A stretch of DNA of 64,000 nucleotides. Source: Riemerella anatipestifer_E (lineage in GTDB: Bacteria; Bacteroidota; Bacteroidia; Flavobacteriales; Weeksellaceae). The position numbers and the translations under genes are program-made. The stretch is taken from assembly GCF_009932355.1 (NCBI RefSeq), contig NZ_LEKU01000006.1, positions 1 to 64,000 on the forward strand, read 5' to 3'. The notes under the pieces are model-generated. The model worked only from the letters and a program-made list of their open reading frames with translations, did no database searches and was not told where the DNA came from. Numbering within the stretch: position 1 is the first letter of the stretch; each line of letters opens with the position of its first letter. Below are positions 25,263 through 34,814 of the stretch, piece after piece.

Positions 25263-28094
25263 TTAGAATACAATATTGATGATTTTTTTAGGTACTACAA
25301 TGATTTTTTTGATACTATTACCGTCTAAATACTGCAATACTTTATCATTTTCTATTGCTATTTTCTCAATTTCCTCCTTAGATAAATCTGCAGAAAGAGG
25401 TAATTTAAATCTCATTTTACCATTAAAGCTCACTGGATACTCTATTTCGTCTTCTTTTAGATACTCTTCATTAAGAGCAGGAAACTCTACAAACTCAATA
25501 GACTCGTTGTATCCTAATAATTGCCACAGCTCTTCACAAATATGAGGAGCATAAGGAGATATAATCACTGCCAATGGCTCTAAAATCTTTCTTTTATTGG
25601 TTTTCAGCTTTTGTAATTCGTTCACCGCTATCATAAACGAAGATACAGAAGTATTAAATGAGAAGTTATCTATATCAAATTTTACTTTCTTTATTAAAGT
25701 ATGTAGCACTTTGTACTCTTCTTTAGTTGGCTCTTCGTCTGATATATTGACCTCATCGCCATCAAAGTAAAGATTGTAAAACTTCTTTAAAAAGCCATAA
25801 ACCCCTGAAAGCCCTTGTGTATTCCATGGTTTACTTTGTTCTAAAGGACCAAGGAACATTTCGTATAGTCTTAAGCAGTCCGCACCGTATTCTTCGCAGA
25901 TGTCGTCTGGATTTACCACATTATATTTAGACTTGGACATTTTTTCCACCTCTCGCTCTGTGATGTATTTACCCTCTTCCAAGATAAACTCTGCTTCTTT
26001 GAACTCTGGTCGCCATTGTTTGAAGGCTTCGGTATCTAATTCATCGCTCGTTCCTTTTAATAAAGAAACATCTACATGGATTTTTTGAGTTTGATAATCT
26101 TTCGCCAAGTTTTTAGAAACAAACTGATTCGTCCCATCTACTCGGAAGACAAAAGCACTCATTCCCAAAATCATTCCTTGGTTGATTAGCTTTTGGAAAG
26201 GTTCTTCGTGACTGATAAAACCTCTATCTTTTAAAAACATATTCCAAAAACGCGCATATAATAAATGTCCTGTAGCATGTTCGCTTCCACCTATATATAA
26301 ATCTACCTGTCCCCAATAGTCAGATTTTTCTTTAGCACAAAAAACTTCATCATTAGTAGAATCCATATACCTTAAGAAATACCACGAACTACCTGCCCAA
26401 CCTGGCATCGTAGATAGCTCCATTGGAAATACCGTTTTATTATCAATTAAATCTACAGAGGTTACTTTCTGATTAACCTCGTCCCAAGCGAAATTCTTTG
26501 CATTTCCTAACGGAGGGTCTCCATCTTCGGTAGGTAAATATTTCTCTACCTCTGGCAACTCAAGTGGCAAAGCAGACAAAGGCAAAGTATATGGCATCTC
26601 CTCTTTATAATAAATAGGCACTGGCTCTCCCCAATATCTTTGTCTAGAGAAAATAGCATCTCTCTGTCTATAGTTTGTAGTACCTTTACCTATACCTAAA
26701 TTTTCTATTTCTTGTATAACCCTCTGTTTTGCATCTTTGTAATTTAATCCATCTAAAAAGTCTGAATTAACACAAGTGCTTTCTTTAGAATCAAAAGACT
26801 CTTCCTGAACATCTACATCTGTGTCTACAACTTTCTTAATTGGTAAACCAAAATGCTTTGCAAACCTGTGGTCTCTATCATCATGTGCTGGCACTGCCAT
26901 TACCGCCCCCGTACCGTAACCCATAAGCACATAGTCTGATATATATATAGGTATAAGTTCTTTAGTAAATGGGTGGGTTACATAACTACCTGTGAAAGCT
27001 CCTGATACAGACTTTACATCTGCCATTCTATCTCTTTCTGTCTTTTTAGAGGTATCTTCTATATACTGATTTATAGCACTTTTTTGTTCTTCGGTTGTTA
27101 ATTTTTCCACCAAATGATGTTCTGGCGCTAACACCATAAAACTCACGCCAAAAATAGTATCTGGACGAGTAGTAAATACTTCTACGCTCTCTCCTTCTAA
27201 ACCATCTACAGAAAACTGAACTAATGCTCCTTGAGATTTCCCAATCCAATACTCTTGGGAATCTTTAAGAGGTTGTGGCCAATCCAAAGTATTCAATCCT
27301 TGTAATAATCTTTCGGAATATGCCGTAATCCTCATACTCCATTGCATCATTTTTTTCTGAAAAACAGGATAACCGCCTCTTTCAGACTTACCATCTTTTA
27401 CTTCATCATTAGCTAAAACCGTTCCCAATGCAGGACACCAATTAACCGTAGTTTCTGCACGGTAGGCTAATCTATAATTTAAAAGTATATCTTGTTTATC
27501 TTGCTCCGATGCTGAATTCCACTCTTCTGATGTAAATGACAGCTCGTCGGTTTGCACCGCATTAAGCCCTTCGGTACCCTTCGCTTCAAATTGAGCTATA
27601 AGGGTATCAATAGACTCTGCTCTATCCCTATCTTTATTATACCACGAATGAAACAACTGAATGAAAATCCATTGAGTCCACTTGTAGTAAGAAGCGTCTG
27701 ATGTTCTCAGCTCTCTACTCCAATCAAATGAAAATCCAATTTTTCTCAATTGTTCTTCATATTTAGTGATATTATTTTCTGTAGTTACTGCTGGGTGCTG
27801 TCCTGTCTGTATAGCGTATTGTTCCGCAGGAAGTCCAAAAGAGTCATACCCTATTGGGTGAAGTACATTATACCCCTGATGCCTTTTATATCTTGCGTAA
27901 ATATCCGACGCTATATATCCTAGTGGATGCCCCACATGAAGACCCGCTCCAGAAGGATAAGGAAACATATCTAGCACATAAAATTTCAGCTTATTTTTTT
28001 CAACACCTGACGTCGGTTCTTGGCTTTTAAAAACTTGGCTATCTTCCCAATATTTTTGCCATTTCTTTTCTATTTCTTGATGATTATAAAACAT
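25263..28094 (-). CDS. leuS: Leucyl-tRNA synthetase
   Basis: This class I synthetase of 943 residues charges tRNA-Leu. The HIGH motif appears as PYPSGAGLHVGHPLGY near residue 50, and KMSKSKYN is the KMSKS loop near residue 730. A large CP1 editing domain lies between, with TTRPDTIFGVSFM and GYGTGAVMAVPAHDDRD. The start follows the usual MFYNHQEIEKKWQKYW. Length is normal for Bacteroidota. Confidence 0.98.
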   Translation of the reverse strand: MFYNHQEIEKKWQKYWEDSQVFKSQEPTSGVEKNKLKFYVLDMFPYPSGAGLHVGHPLGYIASDIYARYKRHQGYNVLHPIGYDSFGLPAEQYAIQTGQHPAVTTENNITKYEEQLRKIGFSFDWSRELRTSDASYYKWTQWIFIQLFHSWYNKDRDRAESIDTLIAQFEAKGTEGLNAVQTDELSFTSEEWNSASEQDKQDILLNYRLAYRAETTVNWCPALGTVLANDEVKDGKSERGGYPVFQKKMMQWSMRITAYSERLLQGLNTLDWPQPLKDSQEYWIGKSQGALVQFSVDGLEGESVEVFTTRPDTIFGVSFMVLAPEHHLVEKLTTEEQKSAINQYIEDTSKKTERDRMADVKSVSGAFTGSYVTHPFTKELIPIYISDYVLMGYGTGAVMAVPAHDDRDHRFAKHFGLPIKKVVDTDVDVQEESFDSKESTCVNSDFLDGLNYKDAKQRVIQEIENLGIGKGTTNYRQRDAIFSRQRYWGEPVPIYYKEEMPYTLPLSALPLELPEVEKYLPTEDGDPPLGNAKNFAWDEVNQKVTSVDLIDNKTVFPMELSTMPGWAGSSWYFLRYMDSTNDEVFCAKEKSDYWGQVDLYIGGSEHATGHLLYARFWNMFLKDRGFISHEEPFQKLINQGMILGMSAFVFRVDGTNQFVSKNLAKDYQTQKIHVDVSLLKGTSDELDTEAFKQWRPEFKEAEFILEEGKYITEREVEKMSKSKYNVVNPDDICEEYGADCLRLYEMFLGPLEQSKPWNTQGLSGVYGFLKKFYNLYFDGDEVNISDEEPTKEEYKVLHTLIKKVKFDIDNFSFNTSVSSFMIAVNELQKLKTNKRKILEPLAVIISPYAPHICEELWQLLGYNESIEFVEFPALNEEYLKEDEIEYPVSFNGKMRFKLPLSADLSKEEIEKIAIENDKVLQYLDGNSIKKIIVVPKKIINIVF

Positions 28095-28137
28095 TCTTCT
28101 AGGAGAATTAAAGGTTACAAATTAGTTAAACAAACCA

Positions 28138-28145
28138 CAAATTTA
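28138..28145 (-). promoter_or_regulatory. -7 box for leuS
   Basis: Minus-strand TAAATTTG matches TAnnTTTG, 44 nt upstream of leuS. No -33 box is seen. Confidence 0.4.
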
Positions 28146-28244
28146 ATAGTTTGAAGCAGAAATAACGATTTTTTAAATAAAATTTTTTAATTGTTTCCAT
28201 AGCAGTAATTTTAAAAACAATTTAAAATCTACCCTTTCTTTACT

Positions 28245-28252
28245 TATCTTTG
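28245..28252 (+). promoter_or_regulatory. -7 box for the glycosyltransferase gene
   Basis: TATCTTTG, a perfect -7 box, ends 15 nt before the ATG at 28268. Confidence 0.5.
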
Positions 28253-28267
28253 TACAAATAATTGACT

Positions 28268-29020
28268 ATGCCTGAAGTATCTATCATCACTCCTTGTTAT
28301 AATGCTTCTAAGTTTTTAAAAGAAACTATAAACTCCGTACTCAATCAAACTTTTACAGATTGGGAGTGGATTATTTCTGACGATAATTCCAAGGATAATT
28401 CCATAGAGATTATAAAACAGACTAACGATCCAAGAATAAAACTGATAGAATCTAAACAAAACGGTGGGGCAGGAAAGGCCAGAAACCTAGCACTAGAACT
28501 AGCAACAGGTAGATACATTACCTTCCTAGATGCTGACGATTTATGGGAAACTAGCTTTCTTGAAGAAATGGTGTCTTTTATGAAAAGAGAAAATGCAGAA
28601 CTTGCTTACTCCAACTATGCTAGATGTGATGAAAATATGACACCCACCATAGAAGACTTTAAGGCTGACAAAATAGTAACATTCAATAATCTACTAAAAA
28701 CCTGCAGGCTTTCTCTACTATCCTCTATGTACGATAGCCAAAGAGTGGGGAAAGAATTCTTCCCCGAAGGCTCTAAAAGAGAAGACCATGTGATGTGGCT
28801 TAACCTGTTAAAGAAAATTCCGCAAGGAAAGCCACTCCCTAAAACGATGGCAAAATATCGTATGCATAGCAGTAGTGTTTCTAGAAAAAAGAGTAATATC
28901 ATTAAAGACCAATATCTAGTTTATAAAGACTTTATGAATTTTTCCACTTTAAAATCTCTCTATTATACAGCACATTGGGCTTTTAATGGATTTTTAAAAT
29001 ACTCTAAATGGTTTAACTAA
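28268..29020 (+). CDS. Family 2 glycosyltransferase
   Basis: This 250-residue GT-A fold enzyme has the N-terminal motif VSIITPCYNASKFLKETINSVLNQT, the nucleotide-sugar region WEWIISDDNSKDNS, and the metal-binding LDADD near residue 88. It is likely to act in surface polysaccharide or glycoconjugate synthesis; donor and acceptor are unknown. I preferred the ATG at 28268 over an in-frame TTG 6 nt upstream. It stands alone between leuS and the protease gene. Confidence 0.88.
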   Translation: MPEVSIITPCYNASKFLKETINSVLNQTFTDWEWIISDDNSKDNSIEIIKQTNDPRIKLIESKQNGGAGKARNLALELATGRYITFLDADDLWETSFLEEMVSFMKRENAELAYSNYARCDENMTPTIEDFKADKIVTFNNLLKTCRLSLLSSMYDSQRVGKEFFPEGSKREDHVMWLNLLKKIPQGKPLPKTMAKYRMHSSSVSRKKSNIIKDQYLVYKDFMNFSTLKSLYYTAHWAFNGFLKYSKWFN

Positions 29021-29161
29021 AACAATCAAAACGGAAATTTTGTCATAAAAATTTAACATTAAGAAATAAGCAATTTCATTATTTTCATTAAAAATACATA
29101 ATTATCGTTAAAAATTAGTTAAATACAAGCATAAGACCTATAAATTAAGAACGGTTTAGAC

Positions 29162-29169
29162 TATTTTTG
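29162..29169 (+). promoter_or_regulatory. -7 box for the HtrA-family protease
   Basis: TATTTTTG matches the -7 consensus, 44 nt upstream of the ATG at 29214. Confidence 0.45.
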
Positions 29170-29213
29170 CATAGTATTTGTTTAGTACATCAAAAATTAT
29201 AAAAATAAATAAA

Positions 29214-30743
29214 ATGAAAAATAATCTAAAAAAACTCATACCTCTAGCTGCTGTAGGCGTAGTTTCTGCTGCAACTACTTTTGGAGCTATTGAATATTTT
29301 AAAAACGATAACATTGTTGACTCTTCGTATTTCCATACTGCTAAAAATGACAGTCAGTTTGCGGGACTTAATGCAGCCGCTTTAGGAGATGATTTTGTAA
29401 AAGCAGCTAAAACCACAGTACCTGCCGTGGTAACTATAAAAAATTATCAAAATAATACTAGAACCTCTAGAAGTTCTGAACAGGATATTTTTGATTTCTT
29501 CTTTGGCGACCCATTCAACAGAAGTCAAAACCAGAGACAAAGACAACAACAGCAAGCACCACAAGATATGCCTACTGGTCTAGGTTCTGGGGTAATTATC
29601 TCTCCTGACGGATACATCATTTCTAATAATCACGTAGTAGCAGGAGCTAGTAAACTAGAAGTAACCCTAAGCAATAAAAAAACTTATGTAGCTAAGCTTA
29701 TAGGAAGCGACCCTTCTACCGACATTGCACTATTAAAAATAGAAGATAGCGGACTACCTTACCTTAACTTCGCAAACTCAGATTTGCTAGAAGTGGGACA
29801 ATGGGTAGTAGCCGTAGGAAATCCTCTAGGACTTAACTCTACCGTAACTGCTGGTATCGTTTCTGCAAAAGGAAGAAGCATCGACCTTTTAAGACAACAG
29901 TCTAAAACTCCAATTGAAAGCTTTATACAAACAGATGCTGTAATTAACAGAGGTAACAGTGGCGGAGCTTTAGTAAATCTTAATGGAGATTTAGTAGGTA
30001 TTAACTCTGCTATTTCCTCATCATCTGGATATTATGAAGGATATGGCTTCGCTGTTCCGTCCAACTTAGCAAGAAAAGTTGTAGAAGACATTAAGAAGTT
30101 CGGAATAGTACAAAGAGGCTTCCTAGGAGTTAGTTCATTAGATTTATCTGATGAAGCACAAGTAAAAATATACAACCAACAGACTAAAAGTAACTTAAAA
30201 TCAGGAAGCGGAATCTACATTACAGAGATCTCCAATAACAGTGGGGCAGAGGATGCTGGTCTTAAAAAAGGAGATATCATCGTTCAAATAGATGATAGTA
30301 AAATTACTGATTTTGCTGACCTTTCTCTAGCGATTGGTAGTAAGAGACCCGGTGATACCGTAATGGTAACTTACCTAAGAGACGGAAAAACTAAGACTGT
30401 AAGAGCCACACTAAAAGACCAAAGCGGAAATACAAAAACTAGAACTAAAGCCGACCTTACTGTCGTTGAAAAACTAGGAGCTAAATTCCAACCTTTAAGT
30501 GATGAAAACAAAGTCTATTATGGTCTTAGAAGCGGTGTAGTAGTTACAGATGTAGACGAAAACAGTCTTCTTGCTAGCAAAACAGGTATTGATAACAACT
30601 ATATCATTACAGAGGTTAATGGAAAACCTGTTAATTCTCAAAAAGATATAGAAAATATTTTAGAAAACTACAAGGGTATTGTCTCTATAAAATATTTAGA
30701 TGTTTATGGACGTTTAACTAGTAGAGGATTTAATATGCCTTAG
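29214..30743 (+). CDS. degP: HtrA/DegP-type periplasmic serine protease
   Basis: This 509-residue periplasmic quality-control protease and chaperone has an N-terminal signal (LIPLAAVGVVSAATTFGAI). The trypsin-like triad is His140 (SNNHVVAG), Asp170 (PSTDIALLK) and Ser249 (RGNSGGALVN). Two PDZ domains follow, at about 290-385 and 410-509. The linker before the protease domain is Gln-rich. I chose the ATG at 29214 because it begins the signal peptide; a frame extension upstream is not protein-like. It appears monocistronic. Confidence 0.94.
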   Translation: MKNNLKKLIPLAAVGVVSAATTFGAIEYFKNDNIVDSSYFHTAKNDSQFAGLNAAALGDDFVKAAKTTVPAVVTIKNYQNNTRTSRSSEQDIFDFFFGDPFNRSQNQRQRQQQQAPQDMPTGLGSGVIISPDGYIISNNHVVAGASKLEVTLSNKKTYVAKLIGSDPSTDIALLKIEDSGLPYLNFANSDLLEVGQWVVAVGNPLGLNSTVTAGIVSAKGRSIDLLRQQSKTPIESFIQTDAVINRGNSGGALVNLNGDLVGINSAISSSSGYYEGYGFAVPSNLARKVVEDIKKFGIVQRGFLGVSSLDLSDEAQVKIYNQQTKSNLKSGSGIYITEISNNSGAEDAGLKKGDIIVQIDDSKITDFADLSLAIGSKRPGDTVMVTYLRDGKTKTVRATLKDQSGNTKTRTKADLTVVEKLGAKFQPLSDENKVYYGLRSGVVVTDVDENSLLASKTGIDNNYIITEVNGKPVNSQKDIENILENYKGIVSIKYLDVYGRLTSRGFNMP

Positions 30744-30773
30744 ATAGAAAAACCATTTAACTAATCCTTATTC

Positions 30774-30805
30774 TCCCTCTTTTCCTAATAGAAAGGAGGG
30801 ATTTT
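30774..30805 (+). terminator. Rho-independent terminator
   Basis: tccctcttttc pairs with gaaaggaggga (one G-T wobble) and is followed by five T, ending the protease transcript. Confidence 0.8.
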
Positions 30806-30855
30806 TAATATTTATGCCACAACAATAGAACTTAATAGCCTATTATAAAAATTTC

Positions 30856-30863
30856 TATCTTTG
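30856..30863 (+). promoter_or_regulatory. -7 box for the U32 gene
   Basis: TATCTTTG, a perfect -7 box, lies 19 nt before the ATG at 30883. Confidence 0.5.
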
Positions 30864-30882
30864 CAAAAATTTTTTTGACCCA

Positions 30883-32127
30883 ATGACTAAAAGCGGAAAA
30901 ATAGAACTAATGTGCCCTGCAGGAGATTTCACTTCTCTTCAGGCGGCTTTAGATAATGGTGCAGACTCTGTCTATTTCGGTGTAGAACAGCTTAATATGA
31001 GAGCTAGAGCTTCTATGAATTTTACCATAGATGACTTACCCGAAATCAGCAGAAGATGCCAAGAAAAAGGTGTAAGAACATACCTTACCCTCAACACTAT
31101 TATTTATGACCACGATTTATCAATCATAAAAACCCTTTTAGACAAGGCAAAAGAAGCCAACCTTACCGCCGTTATTGCTATGGATCAGGCTGTGATTGCT
31201 TACGCAAGACAAATTGGTATGGAGGTGCATATTTCTACTCAAATCAATATTACCAATATAGAAACTGTAAAATTCTATGCAATGTTTGCAGATACTATGG
31301 TAATGAGTAGAGAGCTTAGTATCAGCCAAGTAAAAAAGATTTGTACTCAAATAGAAAAAGAGCAAATTAAAGGTCCTTCTGGAAATTTAGTAGAAATAGA
31401 AATATTTGGACACGGAGCTTTATGTATGGCAGTTTCTGGGAAATGTTATCTAAGTCTACATTCACATAATTCTTCTGCTAACCGTGGGGCTTGTAAACAA
31501 AACTGTCGAAAAAAATATACCGTAATAGACCAAGAAAGCGGTTTTGAAATAGAGCTTGACAACGAGTATATGATGTCTCCTAAAGACTTATGCACCATCA
31601 ACTTCTTAGACCAAATTGTAGATGCTGGGGTTAAAGTTCTAAAAATAGAGGGCAGAGGGCGTGCTCCAGAGTATGTAGCCACCGTAACCAAGTGCTATAG
31701 AGAAGCCATAGACAGTATAGAAGACGGCTCGTTTTCTCAAGAAAAAGTAGCAGAATGGATGAAACAATTAGAAACCGTTTATAATAGAGGCTTTTGGAGT
31801 GGTTACTATTTAGGGCAAGAACTTGGAGAATGGTCTCCTAACCCAGGCTCTAATGCCACACAAAAGAAACTTTACATAGGTAAAGGCAGACATTATTATC
31901 CAAAATCCAACATTGCCGAGTTTTTAATAGAAGCATACGACTTGAATGTAGGCGATAAAGTTTTAATCCAAGGGCCTACCACAGGTTCTCAAGAATTAGA
32001 AATCACAGAAATGATGGTGGACGGAAAAGGCATTAGCGAAAAAGCTACTAAAAGTGAGGTCATCACATTCAAAACTGACTTCCGTGTAAGACCTAGCGAC
32101 AAGCTATATAAAATTGTTAAAGCCTAA
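30883..32127 (+). CDS. U32-family (TrhP-like) protein
   Basis: This 414-residue protein begins IELMCPAGDFTSLQAALDNGADSVYFG, the standard U32 start. It has a cysteine set (GHGALCMAVSGKC, then RGACKQNC and a later Cys) typical of the family, which in characterised members holds a 4Fe-4S cluster. The closest described relatives are TrhP/YegQ, which use prephenate to hydroxylate wobble uridine in tRNA. This assignment is by resemblance only. The next two genes, a ferredoxin and a folate enzyme, follow within 18 and 3 nt. Confidence 0.82.
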   Translation: MTKSGKIELMCPAGDFTSLQAALDNGADSVYFGVEQLNMRARASMNFTIDDLPEISRRCQEKGVRTYLTLNTIIYDHDLSIIKTLLDKAKEANLTAVIAMDQAVIAYARQIGMEVHISTQINITNIETVKFYAMFADTMVMSRELSISQVKKICTQIEKEQIKGPSGNLVEIEIFGHGALCMAVSGKCYLSLHSHNSSANRGACKQNCRKKYTVIDQESGFEIELDNEYMMSPKDLCTINFLDQIVDAGVKVLKIEGRGRAPEYVATVTKCYREAIDSIEDGSFSQEKVAEWMKQLETVYNRGFWSGYYLGQELGEWSPNPGSNATQKKLYIGKGRHYYPKSNIAEFLIEAYDLNVGDKVLIQGPTTGSQELEITEMMVDGKGISEKATKSEVITFKTDFRVRPSDKLYKIVKA

Positions 32128-32145
32128 TAATAGAGTGGTTGTCTA

Positions 32146-32376
32146 ATGGTTATTGTTACGCTACAACGAGATAAATGTATTGGGTGCAACTACTGTGCAG
32201 AGTTTGCTCCAGAGTACTTTAGAATGTCAAAAAAAGATGGTAAGTCTGTTCTGCTGAAATCTACCGATAAAAAAGGGTTTCACACAGTAAAAGTACCTCT
32301 ACCAGAAGCTTTTGAACCTTGTGATAAGGCCGCTAAGGCGTGTCCTGTAAAAATAATTTCTGTAAAAGAAATCTAA
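32146..32376 (+). CDS. Small ferredoxin
   Basis: This 76-residue protein has CIGCNYC near the N-terminus and CDKAAKACP near the C-terminus, enough for one 4Fe-4S cluster; the first cysteine group lacks the CxxCxxCxxxCP form of two-cluster ferredoxins. It sits 18 nt after the U32 gene and 3 nt before the next gene, so it likely works in the same operon, perhaps as electron donor for the U32 protein. Confidence 0.85.
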   Translation: MVIVTLQRDKCIGCNYCAEFAPEYFRMSKKDGKSVLLKSTDKKGFHTVKVPLPEAFEPCDKAAKACPVKIISVKEI

Positions 32377-32379
32377 CTT

Positions 32380-32940
32380 ATGACCAAAGCGGAACTTAGA
32401 AAAATTTATCTAGAGAAAAGAAAGCAGCTTTCTGAAAATACCATAAATGAGCTATCAAAAAAAATAGCTCATTTATTCTTTTTACAATTCAATCCCACTG
32501 AAAACCAAAACATTCACTGTTTTATTCCTATAAAAAAATTTAAGGAAGTTAATACTTTACCACTTATAGAGTCTTGTTTTTCAAAAAAAATAAATGTATT
32601 TGTCCCAAAAGTTATCAATACAGAAATGATAGCCATTGAGCTGAAAGAAAACACTCCGCTATATGAAAACAAATGGGGAATATTAGAACCTTCTGAAAAT
32701 ACTCACGCGAATGTAACTCACTTCGATTATATCATCACACCTCTACTCTATTGCGACAAGAAAGGTAACCGAGTAGGCTACGGAAAAGGGTTCTATGACG
32801 AACTTTTCAGGACTATGCCTTCCACTACAAAAAAAATAGGAGTCAACTTTTTTTCACCTTTAGAAAACATAGACGATTTAAGAAGTGAGGATATTTCGTT
32901 GGATTACCTTATTACACCTTCGGAGATACTATCTTTCTGA
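32380..32940 (+). CDS. 5-formyltetrahydrofolate cyclo-ligase
   Basis: This 186-residue enzyme makes 5,10-methenyl-THF from 5-formyl-THF using ATP. Evidence is the N-terminal KAELRKIYLEKRKQLS, and the conserved nucleotide and substrate motif GNRVGYGKGFYDELF near the C-terminus. It is the last gene of the three-gene operon. Its 3' end overlaps the converging lipoprotein gene by 37 nt. Confidence 0.92.
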   Translation: MTKAELRKIYLEKRKQLSENTINELSKKIAHLFFLQFNPTENQNIHCFIPIKKFKEVNTLPLIESCFSKKINVFVPKVINTEMIAIELKENTPLYENKWGILEPSENTHANVTHFDYIITPLLYCDKKGNRVGYGKGFYDELFRTMPSTTKKIGVNFFSPLENIDDLRSEDISLDYLITPSEILSF

Positions 32941-33476
32941 GGAGTATAAAAATTAAGGAAATAAAACTTAAATTCTTTCTTAAACTTCTCAGGGAAAGGC
33001 TTTAGAATATATTGCACATTTCTTTCATAAACTCCTATTGAGGATTTTTTATTATCAAAATATTCCACCTTAACCACAGCTTGATTTAATGTATCCTTTT
33101 CACTATTCTTTTTCTTGATTTCTAAATTTTGTACCTTAACAGTCTTAACCCTTAAGCTCTCTAATTCTTTAAACAGAGGCTTTAGTTTAAGAGTGTCGGG
33201 AGTTGCAAAATATTTAAGCAACTGCGTATGGATTGTAGAGTCTATATCCGTATTCCTATTACCCGACAAATAGAGAATAGACAAGTCCATAACCTCCTGA
33301 ACTTTTTGCTTAGTAATAGCATTTATAGCTTGTGCACTATCCATCTTAGCAACAGGATAAGAAGTAGCATTAGTTGTATTTCTCACTTTATCTAAATCAC
33401 TGATTTCCTCCTTTTTTTCACAGGATAAAATCATCAATGCTATTAGAATGAATAATAAGTTTTTAAGTATTTTCAT
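32904..33476 (-). CDS. Hypothetical lipoprotein
   Basis: This 190-residue protein has the lipobox ALMILSCEKK at residue 19, so it is probably a lipoprotein. The rest is charged and unrecognised. It starts 6 nt after the stop of the gene upstream (33483-34631), so both form a two-gene unit. Its 3' end overlaps the folate gene on the other strand by 37 nt. Confidence 0.75.
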   Translation of the reverse strand: MKILKNLLFILIALMILSCEKKEEISDLDKVRNTTNATSYPVAKMDSAQAINAITKQKVQEVMDLSILYLSGNRNTDIDSTIHTQLLKYFATPDTLKLKPLFKELESLRVKTVKVQNLEIKKKNSEKDTLNQAVVKVEYFDNKKSSIGVYERNVQYILKPFPEKFKKEFKFYFLNFYTPQKDSISEGVIR

Positions 33477-33482
33477 AAGTGT

Positions 33483-34631
33483 TTACTTTTCGTTATTTGT
33501 AATTCTAAATTTTATCATCACTATTTTACCATTCTTCATTTGTGTCCCTATAATTTCTAAATTTTTAAGAGAAGTTGTAGGCGTTGTCATCAAGGTTATA
33601 TAGCGATCTTTTTCTAATATCTCCACCCCATAAGTTTCATTATCAAACACTTGATAAATTAAAGCATCATTACTAATCAACCTACTCAATCTTTCTCTCT
33701 TCTTATTAACATCTTCATCTGCCTTTTTAGAGTAATAGTTTAGCATAATAGCATAGTCATCAGGCTTTAGCTCTATAGTTTCATATTCCGGATAAGTAAG
33801 AGCATTCTCCAAGTTTCTCACAATAGTATCCGTCTTATAATAAGGAGAAGATATTATCATCATGAGAGATTTTGATTTTGTAGTATATGTTAAAATGTCA
33901 TTCGGCTTTACCTTATGCAAAATAGGAGACTCACCTTCTTTTATGATTTTAACATCAAGATAGTCGTTAATACTTGTATTTCTATCCGCATCAATAAACT
34001 TAAACGAATACTTTTTGGTCAAGATTAAGTCTGAAAAAATAATTCCCACAAGAACTAATAAAAGTATAAGTGTTGCCGAAATCCAAACATAAGAAGATTT
34101 AGTAAATTTTAAAGCTCTACTATTATTTTTCAACACCTCATCATTTTCAGCAACTACCTCTAAATCATAATTACTTTTTTGCAAAACAACATTTTTAACC
34201 TCATTAACATTATCAACAATTTCCTTAGAATTTATTGTTTTTTCTTGTTCCTGTTGATTATCTAAAACTGACTCATCAATACCATTTTGGAATACTTCCT
34301 CATTACTTTCGTCTATCTCACTAAGAATTTCATTAGCAAATAAATGATTTTTCTTAAAATCATACCAATTAGCATAACCCGCATAGCTAGAAAGAAGATT
34401 AAGCATATCTATTCTTGGTAATTTCTGTGTAGGAGAACTCTTAAAATAAGTATAAAAAGAGCGTTCACTAATATTTCCTTTCACCTTCTTTCTTAAATCT
34501 TCTTGAAAATAAACAATATCAATACCCTTCCATAAGGATATATCTTCCTCTGAAGGTGTATGAGACTCTAAAAAAACCTCCTGAACTTCCGCTTTAAGCT
34601 GTTCAAAGTGTAATAAATCTAAATCTGACAA
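33483..34631 (-). CDS. Hypothetical single-pass membrane protein
   Basis: This 382-residue protein has a soluble N-terminal region of about 170 residues (LWKGIDIVYFQEDLRKKVKGNISERSFYTYFKS, then MLNLLSSYAGYANWYDFKKNHLF), resembling a small helical DNA-binding-type domain known from flavobacterial proteins. One membrane helix (YVWISATLILLLVLVGIIFSDLIL) follows at about 190-212, then an extracytoplasmic domain. A membrane sensor or regulator is possible but unproven. It is co-transcribed with the lipoprotein downstream. Confidence 0.75.
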   Translation of the reverse strand: MSDLDLLHFEQLKAEVQEVFLESHTPSEEDISLWKGIDIVYFQEDLRKKVKGNISERSFYTYFKSSPTQKLPRIDMLNLLSSYAGYANWYDFKKNHLFANEILSEIDESNEEVFQNGIDESVLDNQQEQEKTINSKEIVDNVNEVKNVVLQKSNYDLEVVAENDEVLKNNSRALKFTKSSYVWISATLILLLVLVGIIFSDLILTKKYSFKFIDADRNTSINDYLDVKIIKEGESPILHKVKPNDILTYTTKSKSLMMIISSPYYKTDTIVRNLENALTYPEYETIELKPDDYAIMLNYYSKKADEDVNKKRERLSRLISNDALIYQVFDNETYGVEILEKDRYITLMTTPTTSLKNLEIIGTQMKNGKIVMIKFRITNNEK

Positions 34632-34738
34632 ATTTCAAAAATTTAACTTAAACCACTGATTTACAAAAATGTTTATTTGCAAAACTATTTTACAAAGATA
34701 TTACAATAATTTTTCTAGCACAAATTTATTTCTCACCA

Positions 34739-34746
34739 TATCTTTG
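34739..34746 (+). promoter_or_regulatory. -7 box for the Ala-rich lipoprotein
   Basis: TATCTTTG, a perfect -7 box, gives a leader of about 60 nt before the ATG at 34815. Confidence 0.5.
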
Positions 34747-34814
34747 CCTTGTTCAAATGAGTGAACAGAGTAACAAACAAAAAAAGAAACAAATTTAAAA
34801 AATTATTTAAAATT

